Source of the DNA: Nocardiopsis sp. FIRDI 009
GTDB taxonomy: Bacteria; Actinomycetota; Actinomycetes; Streptosporangiales; Streptosporangiaceae
DNA: 64,000 nucleotides
NCBI RefSeq assembly: GCF_003386285.1
Contig: NZ_QPNC01000019.1
Span: 186,001-250,000 of the forward strand
Direction: 5' to 3'
Below the pieces are notes generated by a model, which did not search any database, had not been told where the DNA came from, and worked only from the letters and a program-made list of their open reading frames with translations. Positions 32,660 through 41,748 of this stretch are shown here, one piece after another. Each line of letters begins with the position of its first letter. Positions within the stretch are counted from its first letter, which is position 1. The position numbers and the translations under genes were made by a program.

Positions 32660-33746
32660 CGAACCGCACCAGCGACCTGCCGCCCCGGCCCTGACGCATC
32701 CGCTCGAAGGCCGCGGGCACCCCGGACAGCGGGATCTCGTCGGTGACCATCGAGGCCAGGTCCAGCCGGTCCGAGCGCACCAGCTCGGCCAGCACGGAGA
32801 TGTCACGGGCGGGGTCGCTGGACCCGTACACGCACCCGCGCAACGTCCTGGCCTGGTGGAACAGCTCCAGAGCGTTGAACGACACCTCGTCGTCGCGCGA
32901 ACCGACGCCCACCACGGTGACGGTCCCCCCGCGCCGGGTGGCGTTCCACGCCGAGCGCACCACCCTCGCCGAACCGACCACCTCGAAGGCGTGGTCGGCG
33001 CCCCGCCCCCCGGTCAGACCGCGCACGGCCTTGGTCAGGGAGTCGTCGGCCACCAGGAAGTCGGTCGCGCCCAGGGCGCGGGCCAGCTCCTCCTTGGCGG
33101 GGGAGGCGTCCACCGCGATCAGCGGGTCGGCCCCCGCCAGGCGCGCCGCCTGCAGGACCGACAGCCCCACGCCGCCCAGGCCCAGGACCACCGCCGACTG
33201 GCCCCGGCGCACCCGCGCCGAGTTGGCCACCGCGCCCCACCCGGTGAGCACCGCGCAGCCCAGCACGGCGGCGACGGCCGGGTCGATGCCGTCGGGCAGC
33301 GGAACCACGGCGTCGGCGGGGACGACGGTGGCCTCGGCGAAGGCTCCCGTGCCCAGCCCGGGGTAGACCGGGGTGCCGTCGGTGAGCTCGGCGTGGGGGC
33401 GCCCGGCCCGGTCCAGGGCGTGTTCGCACAGGTGCGGCTCGCCCTGCCCGCAGAACCAGCACTCCCGGCACGGCGGCGCCCAGTTGAGGATCACCTGCTG
33501 CCCCGGAGCCACCCCGGTCACCCCCTCGCCGAGCGCCTCGACGGTGCCCGCGCCCTCGTGGCCGAGCACGGCGGGCCAGGGCTGGGGCAGGGTGCCGTTG
33601 GACAGGGACAGGTCGGAGTGGCACACCCCGGCCGCGGCGACGCGCACCCGGACCTCCCCCGGGCCGGGGTCGGGCAGGACCAGGTCGCGGATGCTCGGCG
33701 GGGCTCCGGTCTCGGTGAAGACGGCGGCCTTGACGGTGGTACTCAT
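32652..33746 (-). CDS. Zinc-dependent alcohol dehydrogenase (MDR family)
   Basis: A 364-residue medium-chain zinc alcohol dehydrogenase of normal size, ATG 33746 with GGAG eight bases ahead. The catalytic zinc site is GVCHSDLSL (Cys near residue 43) with GHEGAGTVEALGEGV (residues about 65-79). The structural zinc loop has four cysteines in CRECWFCGQGEPHLC near residue 97. The NAD Rossmann motif GLGGVGLSVLQAARLAG is near residue 188. The sequence fits the class III-like/NDMA- or formaldehyde-type branch, but the substrate is not set. A TetR-like operator (33785-33798) lies 39 bp upstream. Confidence 0.92.
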   Translation of the reverse strand: MSTTVKAAVFTETGAPPSIRDLVLPDPGPGEVRVRVAAAGVCHSDLSLSNGTLPQPWPAVLGHEGAGTVEALGEGVTGVAPGQQVILNWAPPCRECWFCGQGEPHLCEHALDRAGRPHAELTDGTPVYPGLGTGAFAEATVVPADAVVPLPDGIDPAVAAVLGCAVLTGWGAVANSARVRRGQSAVVLGLGGVGLSVLQAARLAGADPLIAVDASPAKEELARALGATDFLVADDSLTKAVRGLTGGRGADHAFEVVGSARVVRSAWNATRRGGTVTVVGVGSRDDEVSFNALELFHQARTLRGCVYGSSDPARDISVLAELVRSDRLDLASMVTDEIPLSGVPAAFERMRQGRGGRSLVRFGA

Positions 33747-33784
33747 GCAGGGCTCCAATCACGGACTGCCGCGACAGTAGCAAT

Positions 33785-33798
33785 ACCGTCTGGTCGGT
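33785..33798. promoter_or_regulatory. TetR-type operator candidate upstream of the alcohol dehydrogenase
   Basis: ACCGTCTGGTCGGT, an imperfect dyad with ACCG/CGGT ends. The ACCG...CGGT form is common for TetR repressors, and a tetR gene lies at 35040. Confidence 0.35.
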
Positions 33799-33993
33799 CG
33801 GCAGAGGGGGTTGGGGCGGGCGCGGCGTCCGCACGGGGCGCCGCGGTCCGCGTCTCCCCCCGGGTACGAGTTTGTGGAAGTGCCTATATTGGGCTTCCCC
33901 CACGCCGGGTATCTCCCCTTCGTCCGCCCGACCAGGGTCGGGACAGGCAGCACCGGGGCCGCGCGGCCCCGGTGCGCGACACCGGGAGGTTCC

Positions 33994-34821
33994 ATGGCGC
34001 GACCGGTCGGATCGCCGACTGCGCGGCACTACCTGATGTGCCGTCCCACGTACTTCGCCGTCGAGTACGCGATCAACCCCTGGATGGACCCCGCCGCCGG
34101 GGTCGACCGCGACCGCGCGATCCGCCAGTGGGAGGCGCTGCGCGACCTCTACCGGGACCTGGGGCACCGGGTCAGCGAGATCGCGCCCATCGAGGGGCTG
34201 CCCGACATGGTCTTCGCCGCCAACGGCGCCCTGGTCGTGGACGGCCGGGTGTACGGAGCGCGGTTCGCCAGCGCCGAACGCACCCCGGAGGGCCCCGCCT
34301 ACCTCGACTGGTTCCGCGCCGCGGGCTACACCGACACCCGCGAGCCCAAGCACGTCAACGAGGGCGAGGGCGACTTCATCACCCTGGACGACGTGGTCCT
34401 GGCCGCCACGGGCTTTCGCACCGAGGCCGCCGCGCACCTGGAGGCCGAGCGCTTCCTGGATCGGCCGGTCATCACTCTGCAACTGGTCGACCCGCGCTTC
34501 TACCATCTGGACACCGCGCTGTTCGCGCTCTCCGGCGACCGGATCGCCTACTATCCCGGCGCCTTCTCCGCGGGCAGCCAGCGGGTCCTGCGCTCGCTCT
34601 ACCCGGACGCGCTCATCGCGACCGAGGAGGACGCCGCCGTACTCGGCCTCAACGCCGTGTGCTCCGGCGGCGACGTGGTCATCGCGGCCGAGGCGACCGC
34701 GCTCGCCGACCGGCTCCGCGGGCTCGGCTACACCGTCCACCCCGTCGAACTCGACGAGCTGCGCAAGGCCGGAGGCGGCGCCAAGTGCTGCACCCTGGAG
34801 TTGCGCGACGCGCGGGCGTGA
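33994..34821 (+). CDS. Dimethylargininase / amidinotransferase-superfamily hydrolase
   Basis: A 275-residue member of the guanidine-modifying (pentein) superfamily, ATG 33994 behind GGGAGG. Conserved sites: MCRPTYFAVEYAINPWM at the start, PDMVFAANGALVVDGRVYG near residue 70, EGEGDFITLDD near residue 120, the catalytic His in DPRFYHLDTALFAL near residue 165 and the catalytic Cys in GGAKCCTLEL near residue 266. The length and motifs match bacterial DDAH-like proteins, which turn dimethylarginine into citrulline, or a related arginine hydrolase. Its position 0.9 kb from a guanidino-catabolic cluster supports arginine-derivative use. Confidence 0.85.
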   Translation: MARPVGSPTARHYLMCRPTYFAVEYAINPWMDPAAGVDRDRAIRQWEALRDLYRDLGHRVSEIAPIEGLPDMVFAANGALVVDGRVYGARFASAERTPEGPAYLDWFRAAGYTDTREPKHVNEGEGDFITLDDVVLAATGFRTEAAAHLEAERFLDRPVITLQLVDPRFYHLDTALFALSGDRIAYYPGAFSAGSQRVLRSLYPDALIATEEDAAVLGLNAVCSGGDVVIAAEATALADRLRGLGYTVHPVELDELRKAGGGAKCCTLELRDARA

Positions 34822-34926
34822 GCGGAGGGAGCGGCGGGACGGCCGGTGTCGGCGCACACACGTACGGATTCCGGCCGTTCAAACCCCCGCCGATGTGGGA
34901 AATGCCACTCTGCGTCAGGGTGGACT

Positions 34927-34934
34927 TACCGGTA
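34927..34934. promoter_or_regulatory. TACCGGTA dyad before the tetR gene
   Basis: Eight-base perfect palindrome 106 bp before the GTG of the TetR gene. It is short; listed as the best symmetric element in this gap. Confidence 0.25.
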
Positions 34935-35039
34935 GTCACAGGTCAGCGTCCGTGTCCGGGACCGTGGGGTCGCGGCTCGCGCGCGGCGGCCTCCGAAGGA
35001 CCCCTGACTCAGGCGGCCCGGACCAATAGGGTCGAAAAC

Positions 35040-35687
35040 GTGAAGACCAAACAGCGCCGACTTCCGCGTCGTGTCCGGGAACAGCAGATGATCGACGCCG
35101 CTGTCACCGCGTTCTCCCGAGGCGACTACCACACGGTACGCGTCGAGCAGATCGCCGCGGCGGCCGGTACCTCCAAACCCACCGTGTACCACTACCTGGG
35201 GTCCAAGGAAGGGATCTTCATCGCCTGCGTGCGCCGTGAGGCCGACCGCCTCGTCGCGGCCATCCGCGACGCCGTCCGCGACCCCCGGTCCCCCGCCGGA
35301 GCCGACCCGCTGCGCAGGGGGCTCCAGGCCTTCTTCACCTTCGTCACCGACAACCGCGACAGCTGGACCGTCCTGTACCGGCGCACGTCCGCCCAGACCG
35401 AACCCTTCGCGGGCGAGGTCGCCCGGGCCCGGGACCGCGTGCTGGCCGAGGTCGTCGACCTCGTCACGGCCTGCACCGGCGCCGCCGGTGACGTGCCCGA
35501 CGGCGCCGGGTGCCTCCTCGACCCCAAGGACGCCGAACTCCTGGCGCGCGTGGCGGTCAGCACCGCCGACGCCTGCGCCGACTGGCTCCTGGAGCACCCG
35601 GAGGAGACCCCCGACGCCCTGGCCGGGCACGTCAGCGAGCTGACCCGGTCACACCTGCGCTCCAGGCACGCGGTGACCGCTCACTGA
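35040..35687 (+). CDS. TetR-family regulator
   Basis: 215 residues from GTG 35040; ATG 35088 is an alternative. The N-terminal HTH is typical: REQQMIDAAVTAFSRGDYHT, then VEQIAAAAGTSKPTVYHYLG with SKEGIFIACVRREADRL. The C-terminal domain (FFTFVTDNRDSWTVLYRR, then CADWLLEHPEETPDALAGHV) fits acyl- or lipid-responsive TetR members of actinobacteria. It is convergent with the aldehyde dehydrogenase gene; its own targets are not visible, but an ACCG-CGGT site lies before the alcohol dehydrogenase 1.3 kb upstream. Confidence 0.87.
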   Translation: MKTKQRRLPRRVREQQMIDAAVTAFSRGDYHTVRVEQIAAAAGTSKPTVYHYLGSKEGIFIACVRREADRLVAAIRDAVRDPRSPAGADPLRRGLQAFFTFVTDNRDSWTVLYRRTSAQTEPFAGEVARARDRVLAEVVDLVTACTGAAGDVPDGAGCLLDPKDAELLARVAVSTADACADWLLEHPEETPDALAGHVSELTRSHLRSRHAVTAH

Positions 35688-35697
35688 CACCGGCCGG

Positions 35698-37140
35698 TCA
35701 GCCCAGCGAGCTCATCACGTGCTTGACCCGGGTGTAGTCCTCCAGGCTGTAGGCGGACAGGTCCTTGCCGTACCCCGAGTGCTTGAACCCGCCGTGCGGC
35801 ATCTCCGAGGTCAGCTCACCGTGGCCGTTGATCCACACGGCGCCGAAGTCCAGGTCGGCGCTGACCCGCAGGGCGCGGGCGTGGTCGGCGGTCCACACCG
35901 AGGACGCCAGCCCCTGGTCGACACCGTTGGCCAGCGACACCGCCTCGTCCTCGTCGGCGAACCGCTGCACGGTGACCACGGGGCCGAAGATCTCCTCGCG
36001 GACGATCTCGTCCTCGGCGCGCAGACCCGACACGACCGTGGGGGCCAGGAAGAACCCGGCCTCGCCCACGCGGTGGCCCCCGGCCTCCACCACCGCGTGC
36101 TCGGGCAGGCGCTCCAACAGCCCCGTCACCCGGGCGAACTGGTCGGCGTTGTTGAGCGGGCCGAAGTCGCTGGCCTCGTTTGACGGCCTGCCGGTGACCA
36201 GCTTGGCGGCCTGGGCCGACAGCTCGGCCACGAACGCGTCGTGGACGCGCTCGTGCACGATCACCCGGGTCGCGGCGGTGCAGTCCTGGCCCGCGTTGAG
36301 GTAGGCGCCCGCGACCACGCCTGCGGCGGTCCCGGCCAGATCCACGTCGTCGAAGACCAGCACCGGAGCGTTGCCGCCCAGCTCCAGGTGCAACAGCTTC
36401 AGGTCGTCGGAGGCCGAGCGCGCCACCTGCGTCCCGGCACGGGTGGAACCGGTGACCGACACCAGGCGCGCCGCCGGGTGCTCGACCAGCGCCCGCCCCG
36501 TGTCGCGGTCGCCCACCACCGTGTTCACCACGCCCGCGGGCAGGACCCCGGCGGCGATCTCGGCGAGCATGACCGTGGTGGTCGGGGTGGTCTCGGCGGG
36601 CTTGAGCACCACCGTGTTCCCGGCGGCCAGGGCCGGACCGATCTTCCAGACCGCCATCATCAGCGGGTAGTTCCACGGGGTGATGCCCACGCACACGCCC
36701 ACCGGCTCACGGCGGATCCACGAGGTGCGCCCGTCGACGTACTCGGCCGCGGCCCGGCCCTCCAGATGGCGGGCGGACCCGGCGAAGAAGCGGAGCGTGT
36801 CCACGCAGAACGGGATCTCCTCCTCCAGCATGGAGGAACGGGGCTTGCCGGTCTCGCGGCACTCGGCGTCGGCGAACTCCTCGGCGCGGGCGGCCAGGGC
36901 GTCGGCGATGGCGAGCAGGGCGTCCTGGCGGCGGGCCGGGGCGGCCTGCCGGCGCCAGGACCGGAACGCCCGGAGGGAGGAGGCCATGGCGGCCTCCACC
37001 TCGGCGGCCCCGCAGACCCCGGCCTGGCCGCTGACGCGACCGGTCACCGGGTCGACCAGGTCCAGCGCCCGGCCGTCGGAGGGCAGGACGGGCTCGCCGT
37101 CGATGAGGCTGGGCAGCGTGTCGAACTCGTGGATGCGCAT
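35698..37140 (-). CDS. NAD-dependent aldehyde dehydrogenase (gamma-aminobutyraldehyde/guanidinobutyraldehyde type)
   Basis: A 480-residue ALDH, ATG 37140 with GAAGGA ahead. Motifs are the catalytic ITPWNYPLMMAVWKIGPALA entry, the general-base Glu in LELGGNAPVLVFDD near residue 260, the active Cys in YLNAGQDCTAATRVIVHE near residue 293, and the C-terminal MPHGGFKHSGYGKDLSAYSL followed by DYTRVKHVM. That tail is characteristic of gamma-aminobutyraldehyde dehydrogenases. Next to a ureohydrolase and a TPP decarboxylase-like enzyme it could equally oxidise 4-guanidinobutyraldehyde. A 175-bp gap separates it from the TPP gene, so it may also have its own promoter. Confidence 0.9.
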   Translation of the reverse strand: MRIHEFDTLPSLIDGEPVLPSDGRALDLVDPVTGRVSGQAGVCGAAEVEAAMASSLRAFRSWRRQAAPARRQDALLAIADALAARAEEFADAECRETGKPRSSMLEEEIPFCVDTLRFFAGSARHLEGRAAAEYVDGRTSWIRREPVGVCVGITPWNYPLMMAVWKIGPALAAGNTVVLKPAETTPTTTVMLAEIAAGVLPAGVVNTVVGDRDTGRALVEHPAARLVSVTGSTRAGTQVARSASDDLKLLHLELGGNAPVLVFDDVDLAGTAAGVVAGAYLNAGQDCTAATRVIVHERVHDAFVAELSAQAAKLVTGRPSNEASDFGPLNNADQFARVTGLLERLPEHAVVEAGGHRVGEAGFFLAPTVVSGLRAEDEIVREEIFGPVVTVQRFADEDEAVSLANGVDQGLASSVWTADHARALRVSADLDFGAVWINGHGELTSEMPHGGFKHSGYGKDLSAYSLEDYTRVKHVMSSLG

Positions 37141-37315
37141 GGCGTCCTTCGTCTTTCCTTGCTCGGGTGGTGTGCGAATGAGTGCGTGGGTCGGCGCGCC
37201 GTCGGGGCGCGCCCGCTGCGTCGTCGCTTCCGGCCGAGGGGACCCTCGCGGACCCTCCGAGCCGACCACCGCGGTTCGGGTGAGAACGTGACGGCGACGG
37301 GGTTCGGTTACGCGG

Positions 37316-38938
37316 TCACCGATGGGTGGGCGCGAACAGCTCCAGCACCGTGGGCAGCACGACCACGGACGGGCCGGGACGGGCCAGGGCGGCGGACAGG
37401 TCCGCGCGCAGCCGCTCGGGGTCGGTGACCGTGGCCGGGACGCCGAAGGCGGCGGACAGGGCGGCGAAGTCCGGTCGGGCCAGCTCGGTGTGGGCGGCCT
37501 CGCCGAACGCGTCCCTCATGTATCCGCGCAGCACGCCGTAGCCGCCGTCGTCGACGATCAGCCACGTCACGTCCAGGTCGTGCTGGCGCGCCGCGGCCAG
37601 CTCCGAGACCGAGTACATCGCGCCGCCGTCACCGGAGACCGCCAGCACCGGGCCGTCGGCGGCCACCGCCGCCCCCAGCGCGGCGGGCAGCGCGTAGCCC
37701 AGACCGCCGGCGCCCTGGGCGGAGTGCATCCCCGCGCCCCTGGGGTCCCATCCCGACCAGGCCCAGTACGCCAGGATCGTCATGTCCCAGAACGTCGGCG
37801 CGGTGTCGGGCACCGCCTCGCGCACCGCCGCCAGCACCGCCCGCTCGGCGGCCAGGCCCTGCCCGTCCAAGCGCTCGGCCACGGCCCGCAGCACCCCGGC
37901 CACCTCCGCGACCGTCTCCGGGGCCTCGGGGCGGCGCCGGACGCGCCCGGCCAGCTCGCCCAGGGTCAGCGCGGCGTCGCCGTGCACGCCCAGGGCGGGC
38001 AGGTTGGCCGCCAGCTTGCCCGGGTCGGCCTCGACCTGGACCACCCGGCCGCGCGGGGCCAGGGTGCGGTAGTTGCTCGACAGCTCGCCCAGCCCCGACC
38101 CCACGACCAGCAGGACGTCCGCGCTCTCCAGGAACTCCGTCGTGTGCCGGTCCTCGATCCACGACCGGAGCGAGAGCGGGTGCTCCCACGGGAAGGCGTC
38201 CTTGCCGCCGAAGGTGGTGGCCACCGGAGCCCGCAGCGCCTCGGCCAGCTCCACCAGCGCGGCCCGCCCGCCGGACCGGCTCACACCGCCGCCCGCGAGG
38301 ATCATCGGCCGCTCCGCCGCGTCCAGCACACGCGCGGCCTCGGCCACCACCTCCTCGCGCGGGCGGAGCGGTTCGGGCTCGGCGGACACGTCCGCGACCG
38401 GCGGCGTCTGCGCCGGGCCCAGGAGCACGTCCTGGGGGACCTCCACCAGGACCGGGCCTGCGGGCGCGGACGCGGCCGTGCGCCAGGACTCGGCCAGGAC
38501 CGAGGGGATCTGGGAGGCGTGCCGGACCGTGGCCGCCGACTTGGCGACCCCGGCGAAGTTCGCGGACTGCTCGGGCAGCTCGTGCAGGTAGCCGTGGCGT
38601 CCGCCGCCCAGACCGGCGCGCGGCACCTGGGAGGCGACCACCAGCACCGGGGCGCTGGCGGCCCGCGACTCCTGGAGGGAGGACAGGGTGAGCAGCGCGC
38701 CGGGGCCGGTGGACACGAACAACGGCGTGACCTGACCCGTCACCCGGGCGTGCCCGTCGGCGGCGAAGGCCGCGTTGTTCTCCACCCGGCTGGAGACGAA
38801 CCGCAGCGGCGCCCGGCGCAGTGCGTCGAACAGCCCCAGCGCGTGCTGGCCGGGGATGCCGAAGGCCACCGTGGCGCCCAGCGCGGCCAGGGTCTCGACC
38901 ACCAGGTCGCCGCCGCTGCGCGGCGCGCTCCCACCCAT
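37316..38938 (-). CDS. TPP-dependent acetolactate-synthase-like enzyme
   Basis: A 540-residue thiamine-diphosphate enzyme. The N-terminal activating Glu is in SSRVENNAAFAADGHAR near residue 53. The PP-domain motif is LAVSGDGGAMYSVSELAAA near residue 437, followed by VTWLIVDDGGYGVLRGYM. The family covers acetolactate synthase, glyoxylate carboligase and 2-keto acid decarboxylases. An ilvN-type small-subunit gene is absent, so a biosynthetic acetolactate synthase is unlikely. Beside aldehyde dehydrogenase and ureohydrolase genes it may be a 2-ketoarginine decarboxylase like AruI, or a related 2-keto acid decarboxylase. It lies 15 bp after the ureohydrolase gene. Confidence 0.85.
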   Translation of the reverse strand: MGGSAPRSGGDLVVETLAALGATVAFGIPGQHALGLFDALRRAPLRFVSSRVENNAAFAADGHARVTGQVTPLFVSTGPGALLTLSSLQESRAASAPVLVVASQVPRAGLGGGRHGYLHELPEQSANFAGVAKSAATVRHASQIPSVLAESWRTAASAPAGPVLVEVPQDVLLGPAQTPPVADVSAEPEPLRPREEVVAEAARVLDAAERPMILAGGGVSRSGGRAALVELAEALRAPVATTFGGKDAFPWEHPLSLRSWIEDRHTTEFLESADVLLVVGSGLGELSSNYRTLAPRGRVVQVEADPGKLAANLPALGVHGDAALTLGELAGRVRRRPEAPETVAEVAGVLRAVAERLDGQGLAAERAVLAAVREAVPDTAPTFWDMTILAYWAWSGWDPRGAGMHSAQGAGGLGYALPAALGAAVAADGPVLAVSGDGGAMYSVSELAAARQHDLDVTWLIVDDGGYGVLRGYMRDAFGEAAHTELARPDFAALSAAFGVPATVTDPERLRADLSAALARPGPSVVVLPTVLELFAPTHR

Positions 38939-38953
38939 GCGTGTTCGCCCGTC

Positions 38954-39898
38954 CTACTTCTGGTTCAGGGCCAGCACGCTGACCAGGTCGTAGGCCACGT
39001 GCGAGGCCGCCGTCGCGGTGATCTGCGCGTGGTCGTAGGCCGGGGCGACCTCCACCACGTCCCCGCCCACCAGGTTGCAGGAGGACAGGCCGCGCAGGAT
39101 CTCCAGCAGCTCGCGGCTGGTGATGCCGCCCGCCTCGGGCGTGCCGGTGCCCGGGGCGTGCGCCGGGTCCAGGACGTCGATGTCCACGGACACGTACAGC
39201 GGGCGGTTCCCCACGCGCTGGCGCAGCATGTCGGAGATCTCGTCGACGCCGCGGCGCATCACGTCGGCGGCGGTGACGATGCCGAACCCGAAGCGGCGGT
39301 CGTCCTCCAGGTCCTTCTTGCCGTAGAGCGGACCGCGGGTGCCCACGTGCGCGATCGCCTCGGTGTCGAGGATGCCCTCCTCCACGGCGCGGCGGAACGG
39401 GGTGCCGTGCGTGTAGGGCTCGCCGAAGTAGGTGTCCCAGGTGTCCAGGTGCGCGTCGAAGTGCAGCAGGGCGATCGGGCCGTGCTGGCGGTACAGCGAA
39501 CGCAGCAGGGGCAGGGCGATCGTGTGGTCGCCGCCCAGCGTGACCAGGCGGGTTCCGGACTCGACGAACCTGGAGGCGCCCGCGTCGAGGGTCTCCACGG
39601 CGTCGCCGACCGAGAACGGGTTGACCGGGATGTCGCCGCCGTCGACCACCTGGAGGCGCTCGAACGGCGCCACGTCCAGGCCGGGGTTGTACGGGCGCAG
39701 CAGGCGGCTGGCCTCGCGGATGGCGGATGGGCCGAAGCGCGCGCCCGGCCGGTAGGAGACCCCGGTGTCGAACGGTACGCCCACCACCGCGATGTCGGCC
39801 CGCTCGACCTCGTCGATACGGGGCAGCCGGGCGAAGGTCGCGGGTCCGGCGAAGCGGGGCACACGGCTGGAGTCGATGGGTCCGATCGGAGTGTTCAT
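38954..39898 (-). CDS. Agmatinase-family ureohydrolase (agmatinase or guanidinobutyrase)
   Basis: A 314-residue Mn-dependent ureohydrolase, ATG 39898 with AAGGA ahead. Metal ligands are visible as [10 protein letters not shown] near residue 122, [17 protein letters not shown] near residue 146 (DAHxD) and [20 protein letters not shown] near residue 226 (DxD). It splits a guanidino compound into urea and an amine: agmatine to putrescine, or 4-guanidinobutyrate to GABA. The family cannot be split by motif alone. It heads an operon with the TPP enzyme and probably the aldehyde dehydrogenase. A PucR regulator is divergent. The context slightly favours guanidinobutyrase. Confidence 0.9.
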   Translation of the reverse strand: MNTPIGPIDSSRVPRFAGPATFARLPRIDEVERADIAVVGVPFDTGVSYRPGARFGPSAIREASRLLRPYNPGLDVAPFERLQVVDGGDIPVNPFSVGDAVETLDAGASRFVESGTRLVTLGGDHTIALPLLRSLYRQHGPIALLHFDAHLDTWDTYFGEPYTHGTPFRRAVEEGILDTEAIAHVGTRGPLYGKKDLEDDRRFGFGIVTAADVMRRGVDEISDMLRQRVGNRPLYVSVDIDVLDPAHAPGTGTPEAGGITSRELLEILRGLSSCNLVGGDVVEVAPAYDHAQITATAASHVAYDLVSVLALNQK

Positions 39899-39961
39899 GT
39901 CCGTCCTTGTCTTGCGGCAACGTTGACGCAGGTCACAGCGCTGCGCTCAGACTAGGGAGCG

Positions 39962-39976
39962 GGTAGCCTTCCTACC
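39962..39976. promoter_or_regulatory. GGTAG-N5-CTACC inverted repeat in the speB-pucR gap
   Basis: Perfect 5-base arms around CCTTC in the 148-bp gap between the ureohydrolase and PucR genes. Possible PucR site; short. Confidence 0.3.
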
Positions 39977-40046
39977 AGTGGTTCAAACGCACCATAACGT
40001 CCGTAAAACTGGGTGGAATGACCATACAGGGGAAGGGGGTGGGCGC

Positions 40047-41561
40047 GTGGTCTCCTCCGGGCCCGACACCCACGCCGTCCCGCTGAGCGCGGTCCTCGCG
40101 CGCCGGGACCTGGCCCTGGCCTCCGTCGTCGACGCGGGTGACCCCGGCATCGTCTGGGCGGTGGTCAGCGAGCTGGCCGAACCGGCCCTGTACCTGCGCG
40201 GCGGGGAGTTCGTGCTGACCGCCGGCCTCAACCTGCCCCGGAGCGCGGAGGGGGTGCGCGACTACGTGCGCTCGCTGGTCGAGACGCGCGTCAGCGCCGT
40301 CGGTTTCGGCGTCACACCCGTCCGCGACACCGTCCCCGCCGCGCTGATCGAACAGTGCCGCAGCCAGGGGCTGCCGCTGGTCGAGGTGCCCCGCCCCACC
40401 CCCTTCGCCGCGGTCAGCCAGGCCGTGGGGGAGGAGCTGGAGGAGCGGCGCATGCGCGACCTGCGCCGCCTGGGCCAGGCCCACCAACGGTTCACCCGCG
40501 CCGTGACCGAGCCGGAGCCCGTCGACCGGGTCCTGGCCGTCCTGGCCGACTCCCTGGACGCGTGGTCGGCGCTGGCCGCCCCCGAGGGTCTGCGCGCCGG
40601 TCCGGGGGCGCCGCGGGCCCTGGACGAGGAGCTGGGCGGCCTGGTCGCCAAACTCACCGAGCCCGCCGGCCCCCGCAGCGCCAAGGCCGCCCGCGGCCCC
40701 GACGAGGTCTTCCTGCACACCGTGGGCACGCCCCCCGAGGACCACGGCGTCGTCCTGGTGGGCCGCCCCCGCCCGCTCGGCATCACCGACCGCGCTGTCC
40801 TGCGCACCGCCACCGCACTGCTGGACCTGCTCTCGCGCGGCCACGACGACGCCCCGCCCGTCCCGGGCCGCCTCCTGACCGCCCTGCTGGTCGACGGCGG
40901 GCTCACCGGATCCGCCGGGCCCCTGCTCGCCGAGCTCACCGGCGCCGAGGGGGAGGAGACGCCCTCCTACCGGGTGCTGCGCGCCCTGCCCGCCGGACCC
41001 GGACGGTGCACCTCCCCGGCGGCGCTGCCCCTGCCCACCCAGGTCCTGGACGCCGGAACGGGGCCGGAGCCGCGGCTGCGGGCCGTCCTGGCCGACCGGG
41101 GCGAGGCCAGGCACCGAAAGGACCTGGAGGACCTGCGCGCACACGGCTGGGTCGCGGCCCTGAGCGGCGCGGTCGCCCCCGAGGAGCTGCCCGCGGCGGA
41201 CCGCCGCGCCGCCGCCCTGCTGGAGCGGGCCCGCGTCGTGGGCGGCCCCCTGCTGTGGGAGGAGGACGACGACCCCTTCGCCGGGCTGCTCACCCCCGCT
41301 GGATCCGACGACCTCGCCCGCCGGATCCTCGGCCCCCTGGCCGGGGACACCGAGTCCGCGCGGACGCTGCGCCGCACGCTGCGGGCCTGGCTCGTCCGCC
41401 ACGGCAACTGGGACCGGGCCGCCGCCGACCTGGGCGCCCACCGCAACAGCGTCCGGTACCGGATCGGCCGGATCGAGCGCGACCTGAACGTGGACCTGGC
41501 CGACGCCGAGCAGCGCATGCGCCTGTGGTTCGCGCTGACGCGGTGGCGGTCGGGGGACTGA
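40047..41561 (+). CDS. PucR-family transcriptional regulator
   Basis: 504 residues from GTG 40047, which has GGGAAGGGGG ahead; the frame extends further but the PucR domain starts here. The N-terminal purine-regulator-like domain has LRGGEFVLTAGLNL and VSAVGFGVTPV near residues 45-90. The C-terminal PucR HTH reads LRAWLVRHGNWDRAAADLGA and HRNSVRYRIGRIERDLNVDL near residues 440-485. It is divergent from the ureohydrolase-TPP-ALDH operon, which it likely activates in response to a nitrogen source. One of three PucR-like proteins in the window. Confidence 0.9.
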   Translation: MVSSGPDTHAVPLSAVLARRDLALASVVDAGDPGIVWAVVSELAEPALYLRGGEFVLTAGLNLPRSAEGVRDYVRSLVETRVSAVGFGVTPVRDTVPAALIEQCRSQGLPLVEVPRPTPFAAVSQAVGEELEERRMRDLRRLGQAHQRFTRAVTEPEPVDRVLAVLADSLDAWSALAAPEGLRAGPGAPRALDEELGGLVAKLTEPAGPRSAKAARGPDEVFLHTVGTPPEDHGVVLVGRPRPLGITDRAVLRTATALLDLLSRGHDDAPPVPGRLLTALLVDGGLTGSAGPLLAELTGAEGEETPSYRVLRALPAGPGRCTSPAALPLPTQVLDAGTGPEPRLRAVLADRGEARHRKDLEDLRAHGWVAALSGAVAPEELPAADRRAAALLERARVVGGPLLWEEDDDPFAGLLTPAGSDDLARRILGPLAGDTESARTLRRTLRAWLVRHGNWDRAAADLGAHRNSVRYRIGRIERDLNVDLADAEQRMRLWFALTRWRSGD

Positions 41562-41748
41562 CCGGGTGGCCAGGTTCGACCCACCGTCGTGCGTCCCCGG
41601 CCGATCCACGGGTTCCGAGCCACGGAATCGGAGGTCGACACCGGTACCAGACTCCGAACCACGTGCACGTTCCGGTTCCGGCCACCTGGCTCACGGTCGA
41701 AGTTGGACACTGGTGAACTCCGCAGAGAACGTGAGGACTGGGGCTCAA

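Noticed and set aside
37316..38938. Biosynthetic acetolactate synthase (ilvB)
   Set aside because: No ilvN partner or branched-chain genes; catabolic neighbours.
37322..39955. An 877-codon plus-strand open frame
   Set aside because: Antisense shadow of the TPP enzyme and ureohydrolase genes.
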